Origin: CAZMRF01 sp964568735
GTDB taxonomy: Bacteria; Acidobacteriota; Polarisedimenticolia; JACPZX01
Assembly (NCBI GenBank): GCA_964568735.1
Contig: CAZMRF010000016.1
Span: 15,368 to 79,367 of the forward strand
Reading direction: 5' to 3'
Length of the DNA stretch: 64,000 nt
A program made the translations under genes and the position numbers. How positions within the stretch are numbered: position 1 is the first letter of the stretch; each line of letters opens with the position of its first letter. This document shows positions 34,245 through 43,189 of the stretch, piece by piece. The notes beneath the pieces are model-generated. The model saw only the letters and a program-made list of their open reading frames with translations. It was not told the origin of the DNA and did not search any database.

Positions 34245-36388
34245 CCCTTCACCTCGCCCTTCGCCGCGACGAGCGCCTGCTGCAGTGCCGCATCGGCGGA
34301 GTTCATCTCTGCCGCCCTCTCGATGACCGCGAGCGCCTCCCGCCGCGCATCATCGTCCAGCAGCGGCCAGGCCCGGATGTAGAAGCGGGCCACCTTGGCG
34401 TGGGTCGACGCGCTCATCGGGTTGAGCCTCAGGGCCGTCCTGAGATCCTGCGCGCCCGCCTGGACACAGGCGCTCTCGTCGCCGCCCCGCAACTCACGAG
34501 CCGCGCAGAGAGCGGCCGCGAGATGGCCCCGGTAGAGATGCCCCTGGGGGTAGGTGGGCGCGTGGCGGATCCCATTTTCCTGACGCTGCATCGCCTCACC
34601 CAGGAGAGTGCCCACCTTCCGCGCTCTCGCCTCGTCGAGGGCACCTCCGGTCGCGAGCTGTTCGCTCAGGGCCTGGAGGTCCGCGACGGCCACCCTTCCG
34701 AGCGCCGCCGCTTCCGTGAAGAGCCGCTCCGAGTTGTCCCCGTCCAGAGTGCGGGCCACCCAGGCCCGGGTGCGGCATCGCATGGAGCTGTCCGGCTTCC
34801 CGTCGAGCATCGCACGCTCCACGACATGGCTTTCCGAGAGCGCGGCCACGGTGGGAACTATCGCGGAGGCCGCCACAAGGAGCATCCCCGCCGCCGGAGC
34901 GAGGCTCCTCGGAATCCACGATGACGGCACCGCCACCCGTGCGCGGGCGGGAACGGCCGCGGCTCCGGCCTGCCGGCGCCATGCGATGAGGATCCCGCAG
35001 GCGGCCGCGAAGGTCACGGCGTTCGCGGGGATGGCAAGGTCGAAATCCACCAGCGAGTGAAGTCCTATCGCGAGGACGGCCGCGAGGGCGGCCGGGCCGA
35101 GCGGGCCGAAGGCGTCCCGCTCGAGGCGCGTTCGGATCAGGGAGCGCGTCACGAGAAGGACTCCGGCCCCGAGGACCACCAGGCCCGTCCAGCCCGTCTC
35201 CGCGAGGGCCTCGAGGTAGTCGTTGTGCGCGTGGGCGAGGAAGACCCCCGCTCCCGCAGCACGGAAGCCGGGGAAGACGTACTGGAAGCTGCCTAGCCCC
35301 GTGCCCGTCAGCGGGAAGGCCGCGGCCATCACGAGCGCCTGCTGCCACATCTCCCAGCGTCCCACCTGGCCGGTCATCGAGTCGGGCGCCACCCTGAAGT
35401 CGTCCAGGATGATGGAGCCGCGGCTCTGGCTGAAGAAGAGCAGCAGCGTCACGGCCACGGCGAGCGCCGCCGCGACGGCGAAGGCTCTTCTCTTCCGGCT
35501 GACGGCGGCCGCCATCCCCGCCGCGAGAAGCCCCGCCATGGCACAGGCCATCCCCGCCCTCGATCGCGACGACCCGAGGGCCGTGGCCATCAGGACTGCC
35601 ACGATCAGGACCATCGCCGCGGAGAAGATCTTCCGCCCCGGCAGCGCGGCGACGCGCTGGAGAAGGGGGATCTGCTCCGATGGGTGCAGCCTCGGGAAGA
35701 GGCCCGCCGCCATCGCGAGCGCCAAGGGCAGGCACATGGCCAGGTAGCCGGCATAGTGGTTCTTGTTGATGAAGGTGCCGGTCGCCATCTCGGCGTAGTA
35801 CTGCTTGGCGTAGCCGAAGATGTGCTGGCGCCCGCTGAGGTGCTCGGCGAGGCCGTAGACGGCCTGGAAGCCGCCCCCGGCCACGAGCGCCCAGGCGAGT
35901 GCGCGCCGCGGCCCGCCCTGCATGGCGAGATCCAGCGCCATGAGCGCCACGAGGGAGCAGGCCACGAAGCGGGAGAGGGACTGGCGCGTGGCCCAGGTGT
36001 GGAGCGAGAGGGGCCGCCAGCGACCCGCCTCGGCGGGGGCAGGCTCCGGGGCCCCGCCGGGCTCATTCATGCGTCCGGCCGCCCCCGGCTCCAGCTCGGC
36101 TCTGAGCGATGCGGCCGCCGGGGAGAGGGAAGCACCGAGCGCGGGCGGGAGCGGGACGAGCTGGGCTGCCACGACGGCCGCGAAGGCGGCCGTCGCGAGG
36201 AGCGCCGGCTCACGCCAGGGAAGGGCCGGGAGCCCCCTGCGGCAGCGTCCGACGATCCAGATGACGGCGAGGATGGCCGAGGCGACGACGAGCGCGGCAC
36301 TCCATGAGGGCTCGACGGCGCCGAAAGGAAGCGGCGCGAGCAGGAGCAGGGCGATCACGCCGCCGAGCAGGAGCCTCTCTGTCGTCAT
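34241..36388 (-). CDS. O-antigen ligase/Wzy-like protein with C-terminal TPR region
   Basis: 715 residues. The first 480 form about ten to twelve membrane helices with a periplasmic loop; GLGSFQYVFPGF and HAHNDYLEALAETGWTGL correspond to the Wzy_C/WaaL family signature with its catalytic His. The C-terminal 230 residues are a soluble helical region resembling tetratricopeptide repeats, ending ALQQALVAAKGEVKG. Fusion of a Wzy-type ligase to TPRs is common in large-genome diderms. It overlaps the priming transferase start by four bases. Confidence 0.84.
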   Translation of the reverse strand: MTTERLLLGGVIALLLLAPLPFGAVEPSWSAALVVASAILAVIWIVGRCRRGLPALPWREPALLATAAFAAVVAAQLVPLPPALGASLSPAAASLRAELEPGAAGRMNEPGGAPEPAPAEAGRWRPLSLHTWATRQSLSRFVACSLVALMALDLAMQGGPRRALAWALVAGGGFQAVYGLAEHLSGRQHIFGYAKQYYAEMATGTFINKNHYAGYLAMCLPLALAMAAGLFPRLHPSEQIPLLQRVAALPGRKIFSAAMVLIVAVLMATALGSSRSRAGMACAMAGLLAAGMAAAVSRKRRAFAVAAALAVAVTLLLFFSQSRGSIILDDFRVAPDSMTGQVGRWEMWQQALVMAAAFPLTGTGLGSFQYVFPGFRAAGAGVFLAHAHNDYLEALAETGWTGLVVLGAGVLLVTRSLIRTRLERDAFGPLGPAALAAVLAIGLHSLVDFDLAIPANAVTFAAACGILIAWRRQAGAAAVPARARVAVPSSWIPRSLAPAAGMLLVAASAIVPTVAALSESHVVERAMLDGKPDSSMRCRTRAWVARTLDGDNSERLFTEAAALGRVAVADLQALSEQLATGGALDEARARKVGTLLGEAMQRQENGIRHAPTYPQGHLYRGHLAAALCAARELRGGDESACVQAGAQDLRTALRLNPMSASTHAKVARFYIRAWPLLDDDARREALAVIERAAEMNSADAALQQALVAAKGEVKG

Positions 36389-36396
36389 CCCCCACC

Positions 36397-38622
36397 TCAG
36401 GCACGCGGATCGGTGCCCGTCCCGGCGTCACTGGAGGCGCTCGAGGCGCTGCGCTCCAGCGCCGCGAGCTCCGCCTGCTCCCTGGCCGTCTCCGTGTAGC
36501 TTCCGTAGTAGCGGCTCTCCGGCTCGGCCTTGTTCAGGACGGCGCCCGTGAGCTGGGCCTTCACCTGCCTCAGCTTCCCGACGGCGTGCTCCAGCGCGTC
36601 CCTCCCTGTCACTCCGGCCCACGCCACGACGATGACCGACTCCATCCGCGCGGCGATGATGCAGGCGTCCGCCACGACGAGGACCGGCGGGGAGTCGAAG
36701 ATGATGTGGTCGTAGCCGGCCGCCAGGAGCCGGCTCTCGATCTCGGCGAAGCGGTTCGAGTTCAGGAGATCAGCCGGGTTGGGCGGCGGCGGCCCGCTGG
36801 CGAGGATGTCCAGCCCCTCCACGCGCGTGGGCTGGATGGCCAGGCCGTCGGTCCCGGACCCGCCGAGAGCCGTGGAGAGGCCCGTTCCGTTCGAGAGCCC
36901 GAAGATCGCATGGAGGCGCGGCTTTCTCATGTCGGCGTCCACGAGCAGGACGCGGCGCCCCGCCTGCGCCAGGGAGACGGCCAGGTTCCCGCTGATGGCC
37001 GTCTTGCCCTCGCTGGGCTGCGAGCTGGTCACGAGGATCATCCGCGGCGGCCCGCCGGGCCTCGAGACGAGGAGAGTGGTCCGCATCTCGCGAACCGCCT
37101 CGGAGATCTTCGAGGCGGGATTCTCGTGGGCGATGAGCCCCACGGTGGCCGTCGCGCGCGCCTCCTCGGTGCCGTTGGATCTCACGAGGCGCAGGCGCGG
37201 GCCGTCGGGGCGCCACATGGGGATCACGCCGAGGACCGGAAGGCCGGTCAGGGCATGGACCTCTTCGCCGCTCTTGACGGACTTGTCCACGTACTCGAAG
37301 AAGAGCGCGAGCCCGATCCCCAGCGCGAGGCCGCTCGCGAAGCTCAGGATGAAGTTCATCCCGCTCCGGGGGCTGCTGGCCCGGACCGGGATCTCGGCCC
37401 GATCCACGATGCGCACGTTGCTGCTCGTGACCTCGTTCATCCCCGCCGTCGTGCGGGCCTCACCCTGGCGCCTGAGGATCGCCTCGAGCATCTGCCGGCG
37501 GTTCTCGATCTCGCTCTTGAGCGTGCGGTACTCGATTTCCTTGAGGCTGAGCGCCTGCGACAGCCCCTTGAGCCCCTCCAGCGCCTTCTCGAGCCCGGCC
37601 TCCTCCTTCTTCGATGCCCGGTAGTCGGCCTCGGCGGCGCCGAGGATCTGCCCGTAGACCGCGCGGTTCTCCCTCTCGATTCTCTGATCGATCTCCCCCA
37701 GCTCCCCCTTCACGCGCGAGAGCTCGGGCCACGCGGGCCCGTACTTCTCGGACAGCTCCGCGTGGCGGCGGGCCAGCTCGATCCGCTTGGCAGCGAGGTC
37801 GCCGATGAGGCGGCTCTCCCTCACTTCCTTCACGTCCTGAGGCGCCGATTCCTCGAGGGAGGCGAACCTGGCTTCCTTCTCGATGCGGACGCCCCGCGCC
37901 GCGGTGAGGGACTTGCTGAGGTCCGTGAGGTTCTGCAGCGTGATGTCCTGGGTCTCGTTGATCGGGACGATGCCGTGCTCGGTGGCGTAGGCCTGGAGGC
38001 GCTTCTCCATCTCCTGGATCTCGCCCTGGAGGGAGGTCACCTGCTCGCCCAGCGACGTGGATGCCTGCTCCGTCGTGTTGTACTCGGCCTGCGTGTTGAA
38101 GGCGATGTAGGTCTCCGCGACCTGGTTCGCGGCCTTCGCGGAGAGCACCCGATCCCGGGAGGAGAACGAGACGTTGACGAGCCGGCTCTTGCTCACAGGC
38201 GAGACATTCAGGCGCTCCAGGAAGCGGTTGATGCGGGCCCCCTCGGCCACTTCCTCGGGGGTCAGCCCCGTATCGACGCGGCCGGGGGCCTCGACGCGGA
38301 ACTCCGGGTGATGCGGCAGATCGAGGGCGCGGATCACCTCACGGGCCACGCGGCGGCTGGTGATGAGGCCGTACTGGGTCTCGTAGAAGCCGAAGAACTG
38401 ATCGCCGCCGTCCGTCGCCACGCGCTGGAAGGGCAGCACGTTGGGGTTCTGCCGCTCGATCTGGAGCGTCGTCGTCGCCGTGTAGACCGGCTCCATCAGC
38501 AGGGAGCGGAGCATCACGGTCGTCACCGTGACGGCCAGGCAGGTGTAGACGACCCACCGGCGCTTGACGAGAATGCGCCAGTAGTCCAGCAGGTGAGCTT
38601 CCCTGGGCTCCGCTTCCCTCAT
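36397..38622 (-). CDS. Wzz/Wzc-type polysaccharide co-polymerase with tyrosine kinase domain
   Basis: 741 residues. An N-terminal Wzz domain with a first membrane helix (about 22-45), a long periplasmic coiled coil, and a second helix near residue 420 (GMNFILSFASGLALGIGLAL). The cytoplasmic BY-kinase domain has Walker A SSQPSEGKT, Walker A' LLVDADMRKP and Walker B IIFDSPPVLVVADA. The tail has a small tyrosine cluster (RYYGSY) for autophosphorylation. Such proteins control chain length and export by cycling phosphorylation. It follows the OPX exporter by eight bases. Confidence 0.9.
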   Translation of the reverse strand: MREAEPREAHLLDYWRILVKRRWVVYTCLAVTVTTVMLRSLLMEPVYTATTTLQIERQNPNVLPFQRVATDGGDQFFGFYETQYGLITSRRVAREVIRALDLPHHPEFRVEAPGRVDTGLTPEEVAEGARINRFLERLNVSPVSKSRLVNVSFSSRDRVLSAKAANQVAETYIAFNTQAEYNTTEQASTSLGEQVTSLQGEIQEMEKRLQAYATEHGIVPINETQDITLQNLTDLSKSLTAARGVRIEKEARFASLEESAPQDVKEVRESRLIGDLAAKRIELARRHAELSEKYGPAWPELSRVKGELGEIDQRIERENRAVYGQILGAAEADYRASKKEEAGLEKALEGLKGLSQALSLKEIEYRTLKSEIENRRQMLEAILRRQGEARTTAGMNEVTSSNVRIVDRAEIPVRASSPRSGMNFILSFASGLALGIGLALFFEYVDKSVKSGEEVHALTGLPVLGVIPMWRPDGPRLRLVRSNGTEEARATATVGLIAHENPASKISEAVREMRTTLLVSRPGGPPRMILVTSSQPSEGKTAISGNLAVSLAQAGRRVLLVDADMRKPRLHAIFGLSNGTGLSTALGGSGTDGLAIQPTRVEGLDILASGPPPPNPADLLNSNRFAEIESRLLAAGYDHIIFDSPPVLVVADACIIAARMESVIVVAWAGVTGRDALEHAVGKLRQVKAQLTGAVLNKAEPESRYYGSYTETAREQAELAALERSASSASSDAGTGTDPRA

Positions 38623-38630
38623 CCCATCTC

Positions 38631-39848
38631 CTAGAAGAAGGTCTCGGCGACCACGACCACGTCGCCGTCGGCAAGGACCGGATCCAGCTCCTCTCCGCTG
38701 CGGATCCTGAGCAGGTTCACCGTGAAGCTCGTCTTGGTCCCCGAAGGCCCGCGGCGGAGGATCAGGACCTTCTTGAGGTTCGCCCGCTCCGTCGCGCCTC
38801 CGGTCTTCGCGATGGCCTGCATCACGGTGATCTCCCGGCTGGCCGCCTGCTCGATCCGCCCGGGGTCGCGGACGGCGCCGTCCACGTAGATCTGGAGGAT
38901 CCGGTCGGGGGGGACGCTGACGACGTCTCCCGGCTCGATGGGGAGGTTCAGCGAGGGATCCCGGCTCGTCATTAGAGAATCGATGGGGACGGGGATCCGA
39001 TCGTGGCCCCCTCCGGGCGATGCGCGGATCACGAAGAGCTCGGCCCCGCTTTCCTGCGTGAGGCCGCCGGCCTGCGCGATCACCTGGAGCAGGGTGCGGG
39101 GGCCCAGCATCTCGTAGACGCCGGGCTTGCCGACCGCCCCGAGGACGGAGACCTTCTTGCTGCCATGCTCCTGCACGAAGACCGAGACGTGGGGATCCCT
39201 GACGTACGTGCCGTCGAGCATCTCGCGGATCTTCAGCTCCAGCTCGCGCGGCGTGAGGCCGGCCGCGTGGATCTCGCCCACGAGGGGAAGAGAGACCGCG
39301 CCGGACTCACCGACCCTCACCGTGCGATTCAGATCGGGGACCTCGAAGACGGTGATCTCGAGGAGATCCTCCGTGCCCAGGGGGCGGGCCGCTCCGGGCT
39401 CCGCATCCCCTCCCTCCTCGCGTGGAACGAACCTGAGCTGGAGCCCTTCCGGCACGGAGCGGATCATGGCCGCGGAGGGCCGCTCCAGCGTGAAATCGAC
39501 CCTCGCCCCCTCGGCCGCCGCGCCGAGCGCAATCGCGCGAACGGGGCCGGAGGGCTGGGGGAGATCCTCGGGGCCTACCTCGACGAGCACTCCCGCCAGC
39601 TCGACGCTCACGACGCGTCCACCCGCCCCCTCCAGGATCCGGTGAGAGGGATTCCCGCGGCAGGCGAGAAGCCAGCTCTCGCCACCGGGCGCCGAGACGA
39701 CGGCCGTCAGGGCGGGGCTCTCCGCTCCGGGCTCCGCGCACCAGGCGGGCGCCTCCGCGAGCACGAAGACGAGCACGAGAATGAGCACACCTCGGAGCGC
39801 CGCCTCCGCGCGAAGGAACGCGCCGGCAGCCTGCCCGCGCGCTCTCAC
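38631..39848 (-). CDS. OPX polysaccharide export protein with AMIN-like N-terminus
   Basis: 405 residues. A signal peptide (ends near CAEPGAE) is followed by an AMIN-like domain at about 45-140, a polysaccharide export domain (LGTEDLLEITVFEVPDLNRTV) and two SLBB-type units (KVSVLGAVGKPGVYEML, LQIYVDGAVRDPGRIEQA). It ends VVVVAETFF directly after the last soluble domain. It lacks the C-terminal amphipathic helix that forms the outer-membrane pore in E. coli Wza. GTG 39848 was chosen because the open frame before it runs into the upstream gene. Confidence 0.88.
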   Translation of the reverse strand: MRARGQAAGAFLRAEAALRGVLILVLVFVLAEAPAWCAEPGAESPALTAVVSAPGGESWLLACRGNPSHRILEGAGGRVVSVELAGVLVEVGPEDLPQPSGPVRAIALGAAAEGARVDFTLERPSAAMIRSVPEGLQLRFVPREEGGDAEPGAARPLGTEDLLEITVFEVPDLNRTVRVGESGAVSLPLVGEIHAAGLTPRELELKIREMLDGTYVRDPHVSVFVQEHGSKKVSVLGAVGKPGVYEMLGPRTLLQVIAQAGGLTQESGAELFVIRASPGGGHDRIPVPIDSLMTSRDPSLNLPIEPGDVVSVPPDRILQIYVDGAVRDPGRIEQAASREITVMQAIAKTGGATERANLKKVLILRRGPSGTKTSFTVNLLRIRSGEELDPVLADGDVVVVAETFF

Positions 39849-39876
39849 GGGCCCGGCCTGCTCCGCGGACCGGCCG

Positions 39877-41196
39877 CTACAGGAGCAGCGACGTGCCGAA
39901 GGTGATGAGATCGCGATCTCTGTCGAGCGAATCATCCGTGGAATCCCGCCTCTGGCGCTGGACGCTCCCCGTCAACGCGAAGTCGTCGCCCAGCCTGTAG
40001 TAGAGCTTCATCTCCCAGGTCTTCAGTCGATCGTCCCTCGTGCGTGCTTCCGTCCTCTTCGAGTCGTCGGCATCGATCAGCTCCTCCGGATAGTGGTAGA
40101 GCGTCCGCCCGTACCGCAGCTCGGCGCTCAGCTTCCGCGAGAAGAACCTCTCGAAGCCCGCGGCCCACGTGGTCTGGATGGCATAGAGGTTGTTCTCGAG
40201 CATGGAGAAGGGCAGGGCCCGCTCCGCCTCGAGCTTCAGCCGCGAGGCATTCCCGAGGCGCGCGGCGACGGCGCCCTCTCCCGCGAAGCCCTTGTAGTCC
40301 GCCGGGATGGGAGAGTTCGGGTCGCCGGGATCGAGCCTCCCCCCGGGCGCGTTCAGGCTCACGACTCCGGCCTTCACCTCGCCCGAGATCGGTGCGGAGG
40401 CGTCGAGGCGCAGCCCCGGCAGGACGGTGATCGACCGGGTGTCGCGGACCTGCTCCGGGCTGCGGAAGTTCACGTCGTCGAGGATCGTCTCGAGGGTGGC
40501 CGTCGTCCGGGGACGAACCCGCATCTCTCCCGTCAGCTCGACCGTGCGGTTGTCCCGGTCGAGGCGCTCCTTGATGTCGTCGATCCCCTCCCCATCCACG
40601 TAGCGGATCGAGCCCGCGCGGAGCGACGCGTGGCCGCCGAGCCGGTCCCGCAGCGGGATGCGCGCCATGGCGGTGAGCTCGTTGACGCTGCGCCGGACGC
40701 GCGTGTCGATCTCGTTGGAGGGCCTCTCACGATCGGAGCGGAAGCGCTCTTCCAGCGAGAGCACGGAGGGGCCCATCAACAGAATGCCCCTCGCTCTCGA
40801 ATCGCTGTTCCAGTGATCGAGCTGGCTGTTGTTCTTGAAGGCGACGTAGCTGAGCTCCTGGCCGAAAGCCACTCCGCCGCGATGGCCCGTGCGAAGGAGC
40901 GCGCGCAGCCCCGGGACGGCGGTAGCCGTGAAATCCCCTTCTCCCTCCCTGGAGTCGAAGAAGACGTTGTCGTCGTACCCGACGTCCCTGAGGTTGAAAT
41001 AGGGGCCGAGCCAGAGCGGGCCCACCTTCCGCAGCGCATCGATCGAGAGATCGGGATCCGGCGGGACCTCGGGATCCGGGGCCGCCAGCGCGAGAGAGCA
41101 CGCGCACAGGCCGGAGGCGAGGAGGAAGAGGGCCCGGGCCGGGGCTGCCGGGCCTCTTCCGATACTGGCTTCAGGGACCGCCCGGGCTTCCGTCAT
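39877..41196 (-). CDS. Outer-membrane beta-barrel protein of the polysaccharide export system
   Basis: 439 residues. A signal peptide with LASGLCACSLALAAPDPE precedes a 400-residue domain of alternating strands (FNLRDVGYDDNVFFDSREGE at its entry, ending LITFGTSLLL). This resembles barrels found beside exopolysaccharide export genes (EpsL/WzpX-like). Its stop is about 28 bases before the OPX start in the same transcript. Since the OPX protein lacks its own outer-membrane helix, this barrel probably forms the exit channel. ATG 41196 lies within the end of the preceding gene by 26 bases. Confidence 0.78.
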   Translation of the reverse strand: MTEARAVPEASIGRGPAAPARALFLLASGLCACSLALAAPDPEVPPDPDLSIDALRKVGPLWLGPYFNLRDVGYDDNVFFDSREGEGDFTATAVPGLRALLRTGHRGGVAFGQELSYVAFKNNSQLDHWNSDSRARGILLMGPSVLSLEERFRSDRERPSNEIDTRVRRSVNELTAMARIPLRDRLGGHASLRAGSIRYVDGEGIDDIKERLDRDNRTVELTGEMRVRPRTTATLETILDDVNFRSPEQVRDTRSITVLPGLRLDASAPISGEVKAGVVSLNAPGGRLDPGDPNSPIPADYKGFAGEGAVAARLGNASRLKLEAERALPFSMLENNLYAIQTTWAAGFERFFSRKLSAELRYGRTLYHYPEELIDADDSKRTEARTRDDRLKTWEMKLYYRLGDDFALTGSVQRQRRDSTDDSLDRDRDLITFGTSLLL

Positions 41197-41764
41197 CGTC
41201 CTCGTTGTTGTCGCCGTCAGCCGCATCGATGAGGGCGCCTGTCGCGATGACGAAAGCGAGCCCGGCGGCCAGCACGACGAGCGGGTTGCTCCATCCGAGG
41301 CCGGGTTGGCCCTGGCCCTTGGTCTTGGGCCGCTTCGGCGTCTGCTTGGCCTCACCCGTGCCGGCACCTTCGGGTCCGGCCTCGGCAAGCGACGCAGGAT
41401 CGAAGCCGGGCCGGTCCTCGATCCTGAAGGAGTAGCTCTGGGGCGTGACCGCGGTGACAAGAAGTGAGCGCGCTCCAAGGTAGATCCCCTTCTCCGTCTG
41501 GACGGCCACCTCGTACTCGCCCGCGGGAAGCCCCACGAGGCGATAGGTGCCGTCCTCCGTCGTGGGCACGCTCGCATGCTCGCGAGCGTCGTCCAGGCTG
41601 CGAACCATGACCACGGCTCCGGTCACGGGCCCGCCGGCCCCCGCGATCACCTTCCCTTCCAGCGACGCCGGGCCCTCTGTGTCAGCCGCGAGCGGTGGCA
41701 ACGTCCCGAGCGGAAGCGCCGCGATCAGCAGCGCCGCCGCAAAAACTCTCATCCTTCCCTGCAT
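41171..41764 (-). CDS. Secreted carboxypeptidase-regulatory-like domain protein with C-terminal TM tail
   Basis: 197 residues. A signal peptide (MRVFAAALLIAALPLG) is followed by a CnaB/carboxypeptidase regulatory-like beta domain (SLEGKVIAGAGGPVTGAVV, DGTYRLVGLPAGEYEVAV). A basic Lys/Pro/Gly linker, one membrane helix (NPLVVLAAGLAFVIATGALI) and an acidic tail (DNNEDDDGSPGG) complete the protein. GGAGGAGAGG upstream of ATG 41764 supports that start. Its end overlaps the start of the barrel gene by 26 bases, so it belongs to the export operon. Function unknown; a link between envelope layers or an assembly factor is possible. Confidence 0.75.
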   Translation of the reverse strand: MQGRMRVFAAALLIAALPLGTLPPLAADTEGPASLEGKVIAGAGGPVTGAVVMVRSLDDAREHASVPTTEDGTYRLVGLPAGEYEVAVQTEKGIYLGARSLLVTAVTPQSYSFRIEDRPGFDPASLAEAGPEGAGTGEAKQTPKRPKTKGQGQPGLGWSNPLVVLAAGLAFVIATGALIDAADGDNNEDDDGSPGGP

Positions 41765-41831
41765 GCGCCTCTCCTCCACGTGGGCCTGCGTCCCGGCGAG
41801 CGCCCGCAGGCGGGACCGAGCTTGCGTATGA

Positions 41832-41849
41832 GCCCCGCGCCGGCGGGGC
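41832..41849 (-). terminator. Hairpin between two TM-tailed protein genes
   Basis: GCCCCGC (41832-41838) and GCGGGGC (41843-41849) flank a four-base loop, 17 bases past the stop of the upstream gene and 68 bases before the next start. There is no T-tract. It may reduce read-through within the operon. Confidence 0.35.
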
Positions 41850-41865
41850 GGGATGAGTTCATGCT

Positions 41866-42384
41866 TCAGGGCAGTTTCGGGCTCGCGTCTTCGTCCTTCT
41901 CGAACAACTGGTCCGCCGCGAACGCAGCCACCAGGATGCCGCCGATGGTCGGGATCAGGATGGCGGCCTTTCCGCCGCTGCGCGCCGTTCCGGAGCCGGA
42001 AGAGCCTGCGGCCTCCGAGGCGGCCGGGGTCATGATCAAGGTGATAGAAGAGGGCTGCCCCCCCGCGATGGTGACCCTGCTGGGCAGCATGAACTCGCCG
42101 CCACCGGTGCTCACGACGATCGTGTACTCACCGTCCGGCACTTCCTGGATCTCGTACCTTCCCGTGGCATCGGTCTGCCGGCTCGAGAATTCCTGGCCGG
42201 AGGTGCGATCCCTGAGCCGGACCGTGACGTTGCGCGCCGGGCTGATGCCATCCTGGTGCAGGACGGTTCCGGTGAGATCCGTGCCGGAATCGGCCGCGAT
42301 CGGAGAGGTGACAGAAGCGGGGAAGACCATCACCGCCGCAAGGGCGAGCACGCACGGTAATCTTCCCCGTAGACCGACAATCAT
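41866..42384 (-). CDS. Secreted carboxypeptidase-regulatory-like domain protein with C-terminal TM tail
   Basis: 172 residues of the same build as the protein encoded downstream: signal peptide, CnaB-like domain (DLTGTVLHQDGISPARNVTV, TGRYEIQEVPDGEYTIVV), Ser/Gly linker, one helix (AAILIPTIGGILVAAFAA) and a charged tail (DQLFEKDEDASPKLP). The two proteins share architecture but little sequence, so they may be old duplicates. A strong promoter lies 54 bases upstream (42438-42465). Confidence 0.72.
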   Translation of the reverse strand: MIVGLRGRLPCVLALAAVMVFPASVTSPIAADSGTDLTGTVLHQDGISPARNVTVRLRDRTSGQEFSSRQTDATGRYEIQEVPDGEYTIVVSTGGGEFMLPSRVTIAGGQPSSITLIMTPAASEAAGSSGSGTARSGGKAAILIPTIGGILVAAFAADQLFEKDEDASPKLP

Positions 42385-42437
42385 GGCAGCTCCATCTGGA
42401 CTGGCCTGAACTGAAGAGGTGGATCGCAGGCCGGGCT

Positions 42438-42465
42438 ATTCTATCGGGCCGCCAGCCACGGTCAA
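42438..42465 (-). promoter_or_regulatory. Promoter of the polysaccharide export operon
   Basis: On the - strand TTGACC (42465-42460) and TAGAAT (42443-42438) are 16 bases apart, five of six consensus bases each. Transcription would start near 42431, about 47 bases before the ATG at 42384. Confidence 0.6.
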
Positions 42466-42520
42466 GCAGACTGCACCACTTTCACGGACTGCCTCTGCAC
42501 CCGCCCCCGCTGGTCTGCGG

Positions 42521-43087
42521 CTAGTGGCCTCGGCCGCCCTTGGCCCCCGGCTCTCCCGGGGGCCCTGAGCCGTTTCCCTGGCCGTTGCCCTTGTCCTTCC
42601 CGGGCGGATCAGATGCGCCTGGACCCGCTCCCGAACCCCCCTTCCCATCCCCTGGATGAGAGCCGCCGCCCTGTCCGGGCGGATCTCCTGTGCGACCCGG
42701 TGGGCCGTCCCCCCCATGGCCGGGCGGATCGAGATCGCCCTGCCCTGGCGGGTCATCGCCACCGTTGCCGGGAGGAGGGCCACCTCCATGCCCCGGAGGG
42801 TTCGGGCCTCCCCGGTGGTCGGGGGGCAGGTCGGGAGGACGGCCGCGCCCGCGCCCAGGACGGCTCGGGCTCGCATCGTCGTCGGTCTCGGCGATGGCCG
42901 TTGCCGCCAGATCGCTGCTGAGAATCACGCTCAGCAGATGGAGGGCACCGGAGCCTGCCGCCTCTGGCGGAAGCTGAGCTGCCGGCTCGGCACCGATGAC
43001 GGGTGCCCTGGGAGCGACCAGCAGAACCAACACGGCACACCACAAGGGAGCCGCAGACCCCATGAACGCGATTCGCTTCAAGATCAC
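42521..43087 (-). CDS. Secreted Pro/Gly-rich low-complexity protein
   Basis: 188 residues. A signal peptide (LWCAVLVLLVAPRAPVIGA) is followed by 40 ordinary residues and then about 110 residues dominated by PPG and GG repeats (PPGHGGGPPPGNGG, DPPGQG, PPGKDKGNG). It looks like a collagen-like or disordered surface/matrix protein. No anchor is seen. A promoter lies just upstream. It sits among secreted and export genes of the glycan locus, so matrix association is a reasonable guess. Confidence 0.6.
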   Translation of the reverse strand: MILKRIAFMGSAAPLWCAVLVLLVAPRAPVIGAEPAAQLPPEAAGSGALHLLSVILSSDLAATAIAETDDDASPSRPGRGRGRPPDLPPDHRGGPNPPGHGGGPPPGNGGDDPPGQGDLDPPGHGGDGPPGRTGDPPGQGGGSHPGDGKGGSGAGPGASDPPGKDKGNGQGNGSGPPGEPGAKGGRGH

Positions 43088-43132
43088 TCCCTCCCGACGA
43101 TCAGGTTCACTGAAACCGGCGATGACTGCCGA

Positions 43133-43160
43133 ATACTACGGCCCTCGTCATCGCCGTCAA
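43133..43160 (-). promoter_or_regulatory. Promoter of the Pro/Gly-rich protein gene
   Basis: On the - strand TTGACG (43160-43155) and TAGTAT (43138-43133) are 16 bases apart, the same spacing as the promoter at 42438-42465. The start codon at 43087 is about 40 bases past the expected transcription start. Confidence 0.55.
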
Positions 43161-43189
43161 GGAGAATACTGAAGGGGAGTGTGCCGGGG

